DNA of 64,000 nt. It comes from Corallococcus soli (GTDB lineage Bacteria; Myxococcota; Myxococcia; Myxococcales; Myxococcaceae). A model generated the notes under the pieces. It was not told where the DNA came from. It worked only from the letters and a program-made list of their open reading frames with translations, and did not search any database. Both the position numbers and the translations under genes were made by a program. Within the stretch, counting starts at the first letter, position 1; each line of letters begins with the position of its first letter. The stretch covers positions 496,001 to 560,000 of the forward strand of contig NZ_JAAIYO010000003.1 in NCBI RefSeq assembly GCF_014930455.1, given 5' to 3'. Of this stretch, positions 8,495 through 16,670 are shown piece by piece.

Positions 8495-9286
8495 CTAGCC
8501 CGGCTTGACGAACCTCAGCGCGAACCGGTCGCTCGTGCCCCGGCGTTCGCCCGCGGCGCCTGGGCTGGAGTTCCAGTCGCGCGTGTCCTCCGGGTTGCGC
8601 CAGACGTCGGTCTCCTCCTGGAGCTTGAAGCCCGCCGCCTCGACCTCTTCGCGCACCACCTTCTCGTCGATGCGGTGCAGCGTCTTGGCGTCCGCGATGC
8701 CGGTGCCGGGCTTCGCGCTCGAATCCAGGATGACGTAGACGCCACCGGGCTTGAGCGCCTGGAACACCGCCGCGTTCATCTTCGCCGGGTCCGAGCCGAG
8801 CAGCGTGACGTCGTGGTAGATGATGTTGCTCACCACCACGTCCAGGTCATTCACCTCGGGCGGCAGCGGCGAGTCCAGCTCGCGGTCCACGCGCACCACG
8901 TTCTGGTTCACCGGACGCGCCAGCCGCTCCTGCCACGGCTTCTCCGCGAACTTCTCCAGCACGAACTTCGGGTTCACGCCGTACACCTTGCCCGTGGGCC
9001 CCACCGCGCGCGCCAGGAACTCCGTGGTGTAGCCGCCGCCCGCCATCAGCTCCGCGACCTTCATGCCGGGCCGCACGCCGGAGAATTCGATGAGGGCCGC
9101 GGGGTGTCGGCCCGCATCCAGCGCCCGGTCCGCCTCCGTGCGATCAGGGGCGTCCACCAGCGCCTGCGCCGACACGGGCGCGGGCTGGGAGTCGGGGGTC
9201 GAGGCAGGAGACGACGGGGTCGCGGACGTCGAGTGGGAACAACCCGCGAGGACGAGGAACGAGGCCGTCAGCAGTGCATTGCGCAT
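8495..9286 (-). CDS. Exported methyltransferase-fold lipoprotein
   Basis: The 263-aa protein starts with a signal peptide and lipobox VLAGC (Cys17), then a Ser/Thr/Pro linker. The body has a SAM-methyltransferase-like fold: GMKVAELMAGGGYTTEFLAR with a glycine-rich motif I, GPTGKVYGVNPKFV, LDVVVSNIIYHDV and LKPGGVYVILDSSA. It resembles predicted methyltransferases of the COG4798 kind. Location outside the cytoplasm is odd for a SAM enzyme and hints at another role or an unusual cofactor supply. ATG 9286 is preferred over an upstream start because the signal peptide begins there. Confidence 0.78.
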   Translation of the reverse strand: MRNALLTASFLVLAGCSHSTSATPSSPASTPDSQPAPVSAQALVDAPDRTEADRALDAGRHPAALIEFSGVRPGMKVAELMAGGGYTTEFLARAVGPTGKVYGVNPKFVLEKFAEKPWQERLARPVNQNVVRVDRELDSPLPPEVNDLDVVVSNIIYHDVTLLGSDPAKMNAAVFQALKPGGVYVILDSSAKPGTGIADAKTLHRIDEKVVREEVEAAGFKLQEETDVWRNPEDTRDWNSSPGAAGERRGTSDRFALRFVKPG

Positions 9287-9445
9287 GCGCGATCTATACG
9301 CCCCGGGCCTCCGCTTGCCTTCCAAAAGCAGGGCCGGCTGTCCGCTTGCGGGACGTGGGTGCCTTGAACGGACACGCATCCCATGGCGCCTCCACGCGCC
9401 GCCTGCCGCACGCTCCGGGGCTCATCCGGCCCCGGCGCGTCGGGC

Positions 9446-12400
9446 TCAGGACACCAGGTCGTGGGCGTGCACGGTCGCCTGGCGGGGCAGGTGGACGGTG
9501 AAGGTCGTGCCGGCCTCGGCGCTGGAGGTCGCGACCACGCGACCGCCGTGTGCTCTCACCACCTGCTCCACGATGTAGAGCCCCAGCCCCACGCTGCGGG
9601 ACGCCCGGTCCTCGTCGTGCTGGCCTCGCCGCATCGCCTGGAACAGCTTGGGCAGCATCTCCGGGGGAATGGGGCGGCCCCGGTTGTGGACCTCCAGCAG
9701 CAGGTCGTCCCCCTCCGCGCGCGTCGTCACCCGCACCGGCGCGTCCGGGTCGCCGTAGCGGAGGGCGTTGGTGACCAGGTTCTGCACCACCTGGCCCAGC
9801 CGCTCCCCGTCCCAGGTGCCGTGGCCGTCGCCCTGTTGCTCCAGCACCACCTGCCGCTCCGGGAACGCCACCTGGACCTCCTCCAGGGCCTGACGGGTGG
9901 CCTCGTGGAAGTCCATGGCGCGGCGGTGCACCGGCAGCCCTCCGCCCAGGCGGGCCTGGGTCACGTCCAGCAGGTCGCGGATGAGCCGGTTGGCGCGCTC
10001 GGCGCTGCTGATGATGCGGCCCGTGTTCTTGGTCGCGCGCTCGCCCAGATCGTCGCGCTGGAGCAGGGCGTGCGCTGACAGCAGGATGGCGTTGAGGGGG
10101 TTGCGCAGGTCGTGGCTGACGATGCCGATGAGCTGTTGCTCGAACTCCGCGCGCTGCCGCGCGTCCTCCTCGCGGCGGTGGCGTTCGGTGATGTCGCGGC
10201 TCACCGTGGCGATGCCCATGTCCTCGCCCGTGGTCGCGTCGCGCAGCATGAAGAAGTTGAAGTGCACGGGCACCGTGGCCCCGGTGCGGAAGTGACGGAA
10301 GCGGAACTCGCCGTCCCAGCGGCCTTGTTCCCGCAGCCTCGGGAGGATGACGTCGCGCACGTAGCGGCGGTCCTCTTCCTGGAAGTAGTCGAGCAGGCTC
10401 GTGCGCCGCACCTCCTCCATGCCCTGCAACCCCAGCAGCCGCTGCCCCGCTTCATTGACGAACACGGCCCTCCCGTCCGTCTCGCCAATCCCGATGAAGT
10501 CCGAGGACTGCTCCACCACGGCACTGAACTTCTCGCGCTCCTGCTCCGCGCGGCGCTGCCCCTTCCGCGCCCGCGCCGCCGCGAGGTTTCCCTCCACGCG
10601 CGCCAGCAGCTCGCGCGCCGAGAAGGGCTTCACCAGGTAGTCGGTGGCCCCCATGCGCAGGCCCTCCACGGTGGCCTCCTCGCCGGCCCGCGCCGACAGC
10701 AGGATGATGGGCACGTAGCGCGTGCGCGCGTCCTCGCGCAGCTGGCGCAGGAGCCCGAAGCCATCCAGCCCCGGCATCATCACGTCGCTCAGCACCAGGT
10801 CGGGCACCCGGCTTCGACAGGCCTCCAGCGCCTCCAGCCCGTTCGCCGCCAGCGTCAGCTCGAAGCGGTCCGCGAGCAGCGAGCGCACGTACGCGCGCAT
10901 GTCCGCGTTGTCATCCACGAACAGGACGTGACCCTCGATGCCTCGGGGCGCCGGTGACGGCCCCGCGTCGGGCGCCAGGAGCAGGGGAACGCTCGGTGCC
11001 TCCAGCCAGCCGGAGGCTTCCTCCAGGAACGCCGACATGGCCAGGCCCGGCGCGGTCCCCGGAGACGGCTGCGCACCCCGACCCGAATCCGGCTCCAGGT
11101 CGGACTCGGAGCGAGGCCCTGGAGCGGACACCGCGCCGGACGCCGTGCCGGGTTTCAGCGTGGGCTCGTGGGCCTTCTCCGATACCGGTCCCTCCGTCAC
11201 GCTTCGCCGGCTCGGTCCCGGTGCGGGCTCCGCCCGCGCGGGCAGCGTGACGGTGAAGGTGCTCCCCTGGCCGGGAACGCTCTCCACCTGGATGTCGCCC
11301 CCGTGCAGCTTCACCAGCTCCCGCACCAGCGACAGGCCGATGCCGCTGCCCTCGTAGCTGCGCCCCCGGGCCCCCTGCACCCGGTGGAAGCGCTCGAAGA
11401 TGCGCGGCAGCTCGTCCGCCGGGATGCCCGTGCCGGTGTCCGCCACGCTCAGCACCACCCGGGACTCCTGCGACCGGAGGCTCACGCGGATGCCGCCCGC
11501 GTGGGTGAACTTGAACGCGTTGGAGACGAGGTTGAGGACGACCTTTTCCCACTGCTCGGGATCCACCCAGACGGGCCGTGGAAGCGGGGGACAGTCCACC
11601 TCCAGCGACAGGCCCGCGCGCTCCAGGGTGGAGCGGAAGCCGCTGACCAGCCCCACCGTGAGCGCGGCGAGGTCCGTGGGCGCCGCCGCCGAGTGCATGC
11701 GGCCCGCTTCGATGCGGGAGAAGTCCAGCAGCGTGTTGACGAGCTTGAGCAGGCGCAGGCCGTTGCGGTGCACCGTCCGCTGGCGCTCCAACTGCCGGGG
11801 CCCCAGGGGCTCCACCGTGTCCTGGAGGCCGTCCTCCACCGGGCCCAACATCAGCGCCAGCGGCGTGCGGAACTCGTGGCTCACGTTGCTGAAGAAGTCC
11901 GTCTTCGCGCGGTCCAACGCGGACAGGGCCTCCGCGCGGCGGCGCTCCTCCTCGCGGGCCTGGGCGCCGGCGATGCCCGTCGTCACGCCTCGCGCCAGCA
12001 GCTCCAGGAAGCCCCGGTACTTCTCGTCGAGCGCGAGGCGGGCGCTCAGGCCCGTCACCAGGAAGCCCGCGGGCCGCGCATGCCCGACTCGCGGCAGGGG
12101 CTGGACCCAGGCGGAGGCGGCCCCTTCCGGCCAGGGGCCGGCCGCCACGGAGCCCGTGTTCGTGGGCAGCCGCTTCCACTCCACGGCGACGCTGGTGCTC
12201 GCGGCGGGGCCCAGGGGCCAGGGGGCCTCCGCGCCCGGGGTGTCCTCCAGGAGGGCGACGGTGGCGGGCGCCAGGCCGTCCACGTCCGCTGGCAGCCCGC
12301 ACGTCCCGGCCAGCCGCGCCGTGCCGGTCGCGTCGTCCACCAGGTAGAGCAGGGCGAAGGGCACGTCGTGCGCATCCGTGGCGATGACGCGGAGCGCTTC

Positions 12401-12955
12401 CTGGCAGGCCTCCTCGGAGGTGGCGCGCTCGGCGGTGGCCGCGCCCAGCGCGCGCAGGGTGTCGAGCCGGCGGGTGCCGATGACCTGCGCGGTGGTTTCG
12501 GTGAGCGCGGCGAAGATGCCGCCCACGCCGCCTGACTCATCGCGGATGGGCGAGTGGCTGTAGGTGAAGTAGCACTCCTCGACGAAGCCGTTGCGGTCCA
12601 GCGGCATCATCAAGTCTTCGACGTAGACGGCCTCGCCGGTGGACTGGATGCGCTCCCAGTCGGGGCCCAGCACGTGCCAGACCTCCGGCCAGGTGACGGC
12701 CGCCTCCTGGCCCAGGGCGGCGGGGTGCTTCGTCCTGCCGCAGATGGGGCGGTACGCGTCGTTGTAGAGCTGCACGTACTTCGGCCCCCACGCGACGTAG
12801 AGCGGGTAGCTGGCCGCCAGCACGATGCCCACGGACGTGCGCAGGGACTGGGGCCAGGACTCCACGGGGCCGAGGGCCGTGTTCGCCCAGTCCACCTGTC
12901 GCAGCAGGGCGCCACAAGCACCTCCGCCCCGCAGTACGTCGTCTACCGCACTCAT
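9446..12955 (-). CDS. Hybrid sensor histidine kinase with two kinase modules
   Basis: This 1169-aa cytoplasmic protein has, in order: a PAS-like sensor (about 20-155), a GAF-like region (165-330), a first HisKA with phospho-His in FSNVSHEFRTPL (His360), a HATPase (465-572, with DTGTGIP and GSGIGLSL), a Pro/Gly-rich linker, a response-regulator receiver (676-795, phospho-Asp in VLSDVMMPG, Asp724), a PAS domain (810-925), a second HisKA (IVSHDLRNPL, His948) and a second HATPase. No membrane segment is seen. The two kinase modules flanking a receiver suggest internal phosphorelay. The gene follows the broken sterol desaturase by 45 bases; the signal and output partner are unknown. Confidence 0.88.
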   Translation of the reverse strand: MSAVDDVLRGGGACGALLRQVDWANTALGPVESWPQSLRTSVGIVLAASYPLYVAWGPKYVQLYNDAYRPICGRTKHPAALGQEAAVTWPEVWHVLGPDWERIQSTGEAVYVEDLMMPLDRNGFVEECYFTYSHSPIRDESGGVGGIFAALTETTAQVIGTRRLDTLRALGAATAERATSEEACQEALRVIATDAHDVPFALLYLVDDATGTARLAGTCGLPADVDGLAPATVALLEDTPGAEAPWPLGPAASTSVAVEWKRLPTNTGSVAAGPWPEGAASAWVQPLPRVGHARPAGFLVTGLSARLALDEKYRGFLELLARGVTTGIAGAQAREEERRRAEALSALDRAKTDFFSNVSHEFRTPLALMLGPVEDGLQDTVEPLGPRQLERQRTVHRNGLRLLKLVNTLLDFSRIEAGRMHSAAAPTDLAALTVGLVSGFRSTLERAGLSLEVDCPPLPRPVWVDPEQWEKVVLNLVSNAFKFTHAGGIRVSLRSQESRVVLSVADTGTGIPADELPRIFERFHRVQGARGRSYEGSGIGLSLVRELVKLHGGDIQVESVPGQGSTFTVTLPARAEPAPGPSRRSVTEGPVSEKAHEPTLKPGTASGAVSAPGPRSESDLEPDSGRGAQPSPGTAPGLAMSAFLEEASGWLEAPSVPLLLAPDAGPSPAPRGIEGHVLFVDDNADMRAYVRSLLADRFELTLAANGLEALEACRSRVPDLVLSDVMMPGLDGFGLLRQLREDARTRYVPIILLSARAGEEATVEGLRMGATDYLVKPFSARELLARVEGNLAAARARKGQRRAEQEREKFSAVVEQSSDFIGIGETDGRAVFVNEAGQRLLGLQGMEEVRRTSLLDYFQEEDRRYVRDVILPRLREQGRWDGEFRFRHFRTGATVPVHFNFFMLRDATTGEDMGIATVSRDITERHRREEDARQRAEFEQQLIGIVSHDLRNPLNAILLSAHALLQRDDLGERATKNTGRIISSAERANRLIRDLLDVTQARLGGGLPVHRRAMDFHEATRQALEEVQVAFPERQVVLEQQGDGHGTWDGERLGQVVQNLVTNALRYGDPDAPVRVTTRAEGDDLLLEVHNRGRPIPPEMLPKLFQAMRRGQHDEDRASRSVGLGLYIVEQVVRAHGGRVVATSSAEAGTTFTVHLPRQATVHAHDLVS

Positions 12956-13000
12956 GCGCCTCCACGCCCCGGGCCCCCTTCCCTGGTGGAAGGCGGTTGG

Positions 13001-14132
13001 CTACCCGTAGGGCGTCTCTTCGTGCCGTTTGAACGGGTACGCGAGCTGCCCCAGGTAGGTCTCCGGGGGCTGGAACTTCGTGGTTCCGTACGCGGATGGC
13101 CAGTGCGCTGGCATGTGCGCGGTGCCGAAAAGTGCATCGATGAACGACAGGAAGACGGCGAAGTTCTTGTCGATGCCCTCCTCATCCGACGTGTGGTGCC
13201 AGTGGTGGAACTCCGGGGTCGCGAAGATCCACCGCAGGTAGGGCCAGCGGTGGGTGACGTTCGCGTGGATGTACACGGCGTGGAAGGAAACGAAGACCAG
13301 GTAGCCGTAGATGGCGGACGGGTGGAAGCCCAGGAGGAACACCGGCACGAAGCCCGCCAGCCGGTTGACGAGCACGTCCACCAGGTGCGAGCGGGAGCTG
13401 GCCAGCCAGTCCATGTGCAGGCTGGAGTGGTGGATGGCGTGGAAGTTCCACATCCACGGCACCGTATGGAAGGCCCGGTGCACCCAGTAGCTCACCAGGT
13501 CCACCACCAGCAGGATTTCGAAGAACTGGAGCCAGACCGGCTGGGCGGCCACGTGCTTCTGGAAGTCCATGCGCACCGCCCAGGACAGGAACACCTGGAC
13601 CGGGATGAGCACCGAGAAGGAGATGAGCTGCACGCCCACGTGGCTGACGAAGAAGTGCTTCAGGTCCGTCTGCCAGCCCGCGCGGAAGATGCGCTGCTCA
13701 TGCAGGCCCCACAGCCGCTCCATGGGGATGAAGATCAGCCCCAGCACCAGCAGGTCCAGGGCGAAGAAGTCCAGGCCCGCGCTCAGCGCGCGCGGCTGGT
13801 GCGTGAGGGGCTCCGCCTCTCCGCCCCCCAGCAGCATGGCCACCATCGCGAGCACCATGGCGATGCCCCCGTGCGCCTTGGAGCGCAGCGTCAGCACGCT
13901 GAAGGTGCCCTAGCACGAAGGTGAGGACGATGGACACCTGGAGGATTCCCCGGAAGAGGCCCAGGTGCTCCGAGTAGAAGGCGCGTCCGTCGTTGGACAC
14001 CAGCACGTGGGGGAACAGGAAGCAGAACTCGGCGAGCACGCACAACACGCCCAGCAGTCCGCCGGTCACACCGGCCCGCTTGCCCAGGTCGATGCGCAGG
14101 GCGGGGGCCAAAGGGAATTCCAAGGGAACCAT
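13001..14132 (-). pseudogene. Sterol desaturase/fatty acid hydroxylase family gene, frameshifted
   Basis: Two frames together encode one protein of about 376 residues. The N-terminal frame (from ATG 14132) gives a membrane region ending LVSIVLTFVLG-like; the other frame continues with TFSVLTLRSKAHG and runs to 13001. One extra base in the GGG at 13908-13910 accounts for the break. The second part has the di-iron His boxes of the family: HRAFH, HAIHH and HHWHH, with several membrane segments. Family members hydroxylate or desaturate lipids. It is either a true pseudogene or a one-base sequence error. Translation from ATG 13897 would still include all His boxes. Confidence 0.75.
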
Positions 14133-14225
14133 CCAGAAGGGAAGGTGAGACGGGGAAGGAATCTAGCGGGCTTCCTGACGCCCTTCGCCAGGACCCCGGC
14201 GGTTGGGACTTCCAACGAAAGCGGG

Positions 14226-16508
14226 TCAAGGCAATGGGCAGACGTCCGGAGCGGGAGGGCTGATCACCGCGCCCTGGAGCGGGGCGCACGGTTGGAGGCT
14301 GCGCAAGTGGATGCGGCCCGCCGCGCCGCCGCCGCCGCCACCGGCGCCGGAGCCAAGGAGCACGAGGGTGGTGCCATCCTGGCCCGTAGTGGGCGCGGTG
14401 ATCCCTGCACCCCCGTTTCCACCCGAACCTCCGTAGAAAGGCGTCCCGTCTCCTCCCGATGCGACGCTGTTCTCGGTTTCGGATCCATTCGTGCCCGCCG
14501 CGCCGTCATTGGTCGGTCCTCCCAGCACCAGTGGAGCCTCCGCGCCTTCGCCGCCACCGCCACCATTCGCGGTGAGGCGGGCGTTGCCAGTGAGGTTGAG
14601 CTGGAAGGCCTCCAGCACCACGAGGCCTCCACTGCCGCCGCCGCCGCCTCCCGATGCCGCTGACGGGCCTGAAGCCTGGGCTTTTCCACCCAGCCCCGCC
14701 GCTGCGCTCGCGGAGATGTGGGTCGCCACGGTCAGCGTTCTGGAGACGGAGATCTGGACGGCGCCTCCTCCGGCGCCCCCCATTCCACCCAGCACGCCGG
14801 ACATGCCGCCGCCAGCGCCTCCCGCGCAACCACCCAGGAGCGGAATGGGAGCGCTGACTCGGGCTCCTCCAGCAAGACCTTGCACCGCTCCACCAACCCC
14901 CGTGCCGCCAGCGGCCCCCGGGGTGCCGCCGCCCGCGCCTCCGCCGCCTCCGCCCCAGTTGTTGACGTAGCTTCCATTCGTGCCAGCGATGCCGGTACAC
15001 ACCTGTTGGCCGCCCGCGCCCGGCACCATCGTCCCGTTCTCGAAGCGTCCGCTGACGAGGATGGGATGGTTCAACGTCGCGTCCCCGAAGACGGCCAGGA
15101 TGACGGGGCGGGAGCCCACGATGCGCAGCGTCCCGCCCAACTCCAGGGTGCGCACCGGGATGAGCAAGGCGTTGGGAATGCCATCTCCCTGAGCGATGGG
15201 CAGGACCTGGAGTTGGGCCAGGTTCACGACGGCCTCCGCAGGGGTCCACGTCCCCAAGGTCCCATTGTCGGTGTCGAACACCACGTCCCCCGTGGTGATG
15301 AGGGTCCGGATGTCCGCCGCCTGGATCTCATTCGCGGGGAAGTTGCTCGTGGGATAGGGAAACGGCACGCATGCCCCGGTTGCATCGCATACGCGCGGGC
15401 GCCCACCGGGGGACTCGCCGCACAGCGTGTTGAGCTGTGCCGGGTCCGGTTCAAACTGGCAGTTGTTCTGCGCGACGCAGCCGCTGAACACCCGCTGGCA
15501 CACGGGCGCGCTGCACGCTTCGACGGTGCCGACGCAGGCACCCTGGCCATCGCAGGAGCTGGTCGCCGTGCAGGGATCGGCATCCGTACAGACCGTCATG
15601 GCGGGCTTGGGCTCATACCGGCACAGGCCGCTGGTCGAGTCGCAGGTGCCCGCCTCCGCCTGACAGACGGAGCTCATGTTGGGAGGGCACACCAGGGAAG
15701 GGCCGTCGCACTGGCTGTTGGCATTACAGCTTGCCGTGGGCACGCATTTGTCGCCGCTGTCGCAGGCCATGCCCACCGGGACGGGGCCCGGGACGCACTC
15801 ACCCGTGCTGGACTCGCACGACAGCCGGGGCGCGCAGAGGTTCGGTGACTGGTCGCACACGACGGGAACGCCACCTCCGCACTCCGCGGCCGCGCCCACG
15901 CCAATGCACCGCTTGTTCGTGGTGCACTTGTCTCCGCCCGTGCAGGTCTTCTCCGCGCAGTCCCTGTCCGCGCACGCCTTGAGGCCGTCGCAGTCGTAGT
16001 CCGTCGTTTCGTCGCACTGCTCCGCGGCGCCTGGGCGGACGTCCTTCCGGGAGTCATCGCAGTCGGAGGCTCCGGCCCAGGACAGGCCCACTGCCGAAGG
16101 CGAGCCGTCTTCGTCCGTGTCCACCGCCACCAGCTTCACCTCGAAGCGGGCGAACTCCCGGGGAGGAATCGCGATGGGGGCTTCGCTCGTGAACTGCTCG
16201 ACGGCGGGCCCGGCGCAGCGGGTGCCGTCGATGTTCGCGAACGAGGACACCGAGACGGTCAGCTCACGGTCCCATTCCGGCTTGCGGAGCACCGCGACGA
16301 GGACCGTCTTCGTGGCGTCGTTCTTGAACTGCCCCTGGACGATGTCCGTCGCGCCGCGAGGGCGCTGCGTGTCCTGGACCTCCACGCGCACGCACGCGGG
16401 CTTGTAGGAGCCGTACTCCACGGAGACGCGAAGCGCGCCGTCCTCGGGGGCCTTCTCGCCACAAGCGCCCAGCAACACCACGAATCCCAACAGGCAGAGC
16501 CGATACAT
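14226..16508 (-). CDS. Cys-rich/Gly-rich lipoprotein with MopE-like motif, paralog A
   Basis: This 760-aa protein has a lipobox signal (LLGAC, Cys16), an N-terminal domain (to about 130), a MopE-type putative metal-binding motif (about 130-175, DTDEDG..DCDDSRKDVRPGA..EQCDE..DYDCDG), a region of many paired cysteines (175-385), a beta-rich segment (385-500) and a long Gly-rich C-terminus with repeats like GNARLTANGGGGGEG. The layout suggests a rigid surface protein of the beta-helix kind. It is a tandem paralog of the next gene upstream, sharing all domains. The function is not known to me. The ATG at 16508 is preferred because the signal peptide follows directly, although a strong ribosome site lies before an out-of-frame ATG just upstream. 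Confidence 0.8.
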   Translation of the reverse strand: MYRLCLLGFVVLLGACGEKAPEDGALRVSVEYGSYKPACVRVEVQDTQRPRGATDIVQGQFKNDATKTVLVAVLRKPEWDRELTVSVSSFANIDGTRCAGPAVEQFTSEAPIAIPPREFARFEVKLVAVDTDEDGSPSAVGLSWAGASDCDDSRKDVRPGAAEQCDETTDYDCDGLKACADRDCAEKTCTGGDKCTTNKRCIGVGAAAECGGGVPVVCDQSPNLCAPRLSCESSTGECVPGPVPVGMACDSGDKCVPTASCNANSQCDGPSLVCPPNMSSVCQAEAGTCDSTSGLCRYEPKPAMTVCTDADPCTATSSCDGQGACVGTVEACSAPVCQRVFSGCVAQNNCQFEPDPAQLNTLCGESPGGRPRVCDATGACVPFPYPTSNFPANEIQAADIRTLITTGDVVFDTDNGTLGTWTPAEAVVNLAQLQVLPIAQGDGIPNALLIPVRTLELGGTLRIVGSRPVILAVFGDATLNHPILVSGRFENGTMVPGAGGQQVCTGIAGTNGSYVNNWGGGGGGAGGGTPGAAGGTGVGGAVQGLAGGARVSAPIPLLGGCAGGAGGGMSGVLGGMGGAGGGAVQISVSRTLTVATHISASAAAGLGGKAQASGPSAASGGGGGGSGGLVVLEAFQLNLTGNARLTANGGGGGEGAEAPLVLGGPTNDGAAGTNGSETENSVASGGDGTPFYGGSGGNGGAGITAPTTGQDGTTLVLLGSGAGGGGGGAAGRIHLRSLQPCAPLQGAVISPPAPDVCPLP

Positions 16509-16514
16509 GGCGTG

Positions 16515-16547
16515 GCACTGTATCCAACATGCCGCGCTCCTCCGAAT
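16515..16547 (-). promoter_or_regulatory. Conserved upstream element of paralog A
   Basis: Read on the minus strand: ATTCGG, 19 bases, then TACAGTGC, ending 6 bases before the start codon. The same two blocks at the same spacing precede paralog B (18921-18953), while the 19 bases between differ. It may be a promoter or a protein-binding site. The blocks are seen; function is inferred. Confidence 0.4.
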
Positions 16548-16670
16548 CCCGGGAGAAGAAGGGAAGGGCGGTGCCTTCTGTGGCGAGCGGGGTCCCCTGG
16601 ACCCCGCCCCTGTCGAGCGTGCTTCAGGGCGTGCGTCGATACCGGCGCCCTGGCTGCCACGCGCGGTGGC

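Noticed and set aside
10911-12302. 463-aa minus-strand frame inside the histidine kinase gene
   Set aside because: Arg/Pro/Gly-rich shadow; the kinase frame has clear domains over the same region.
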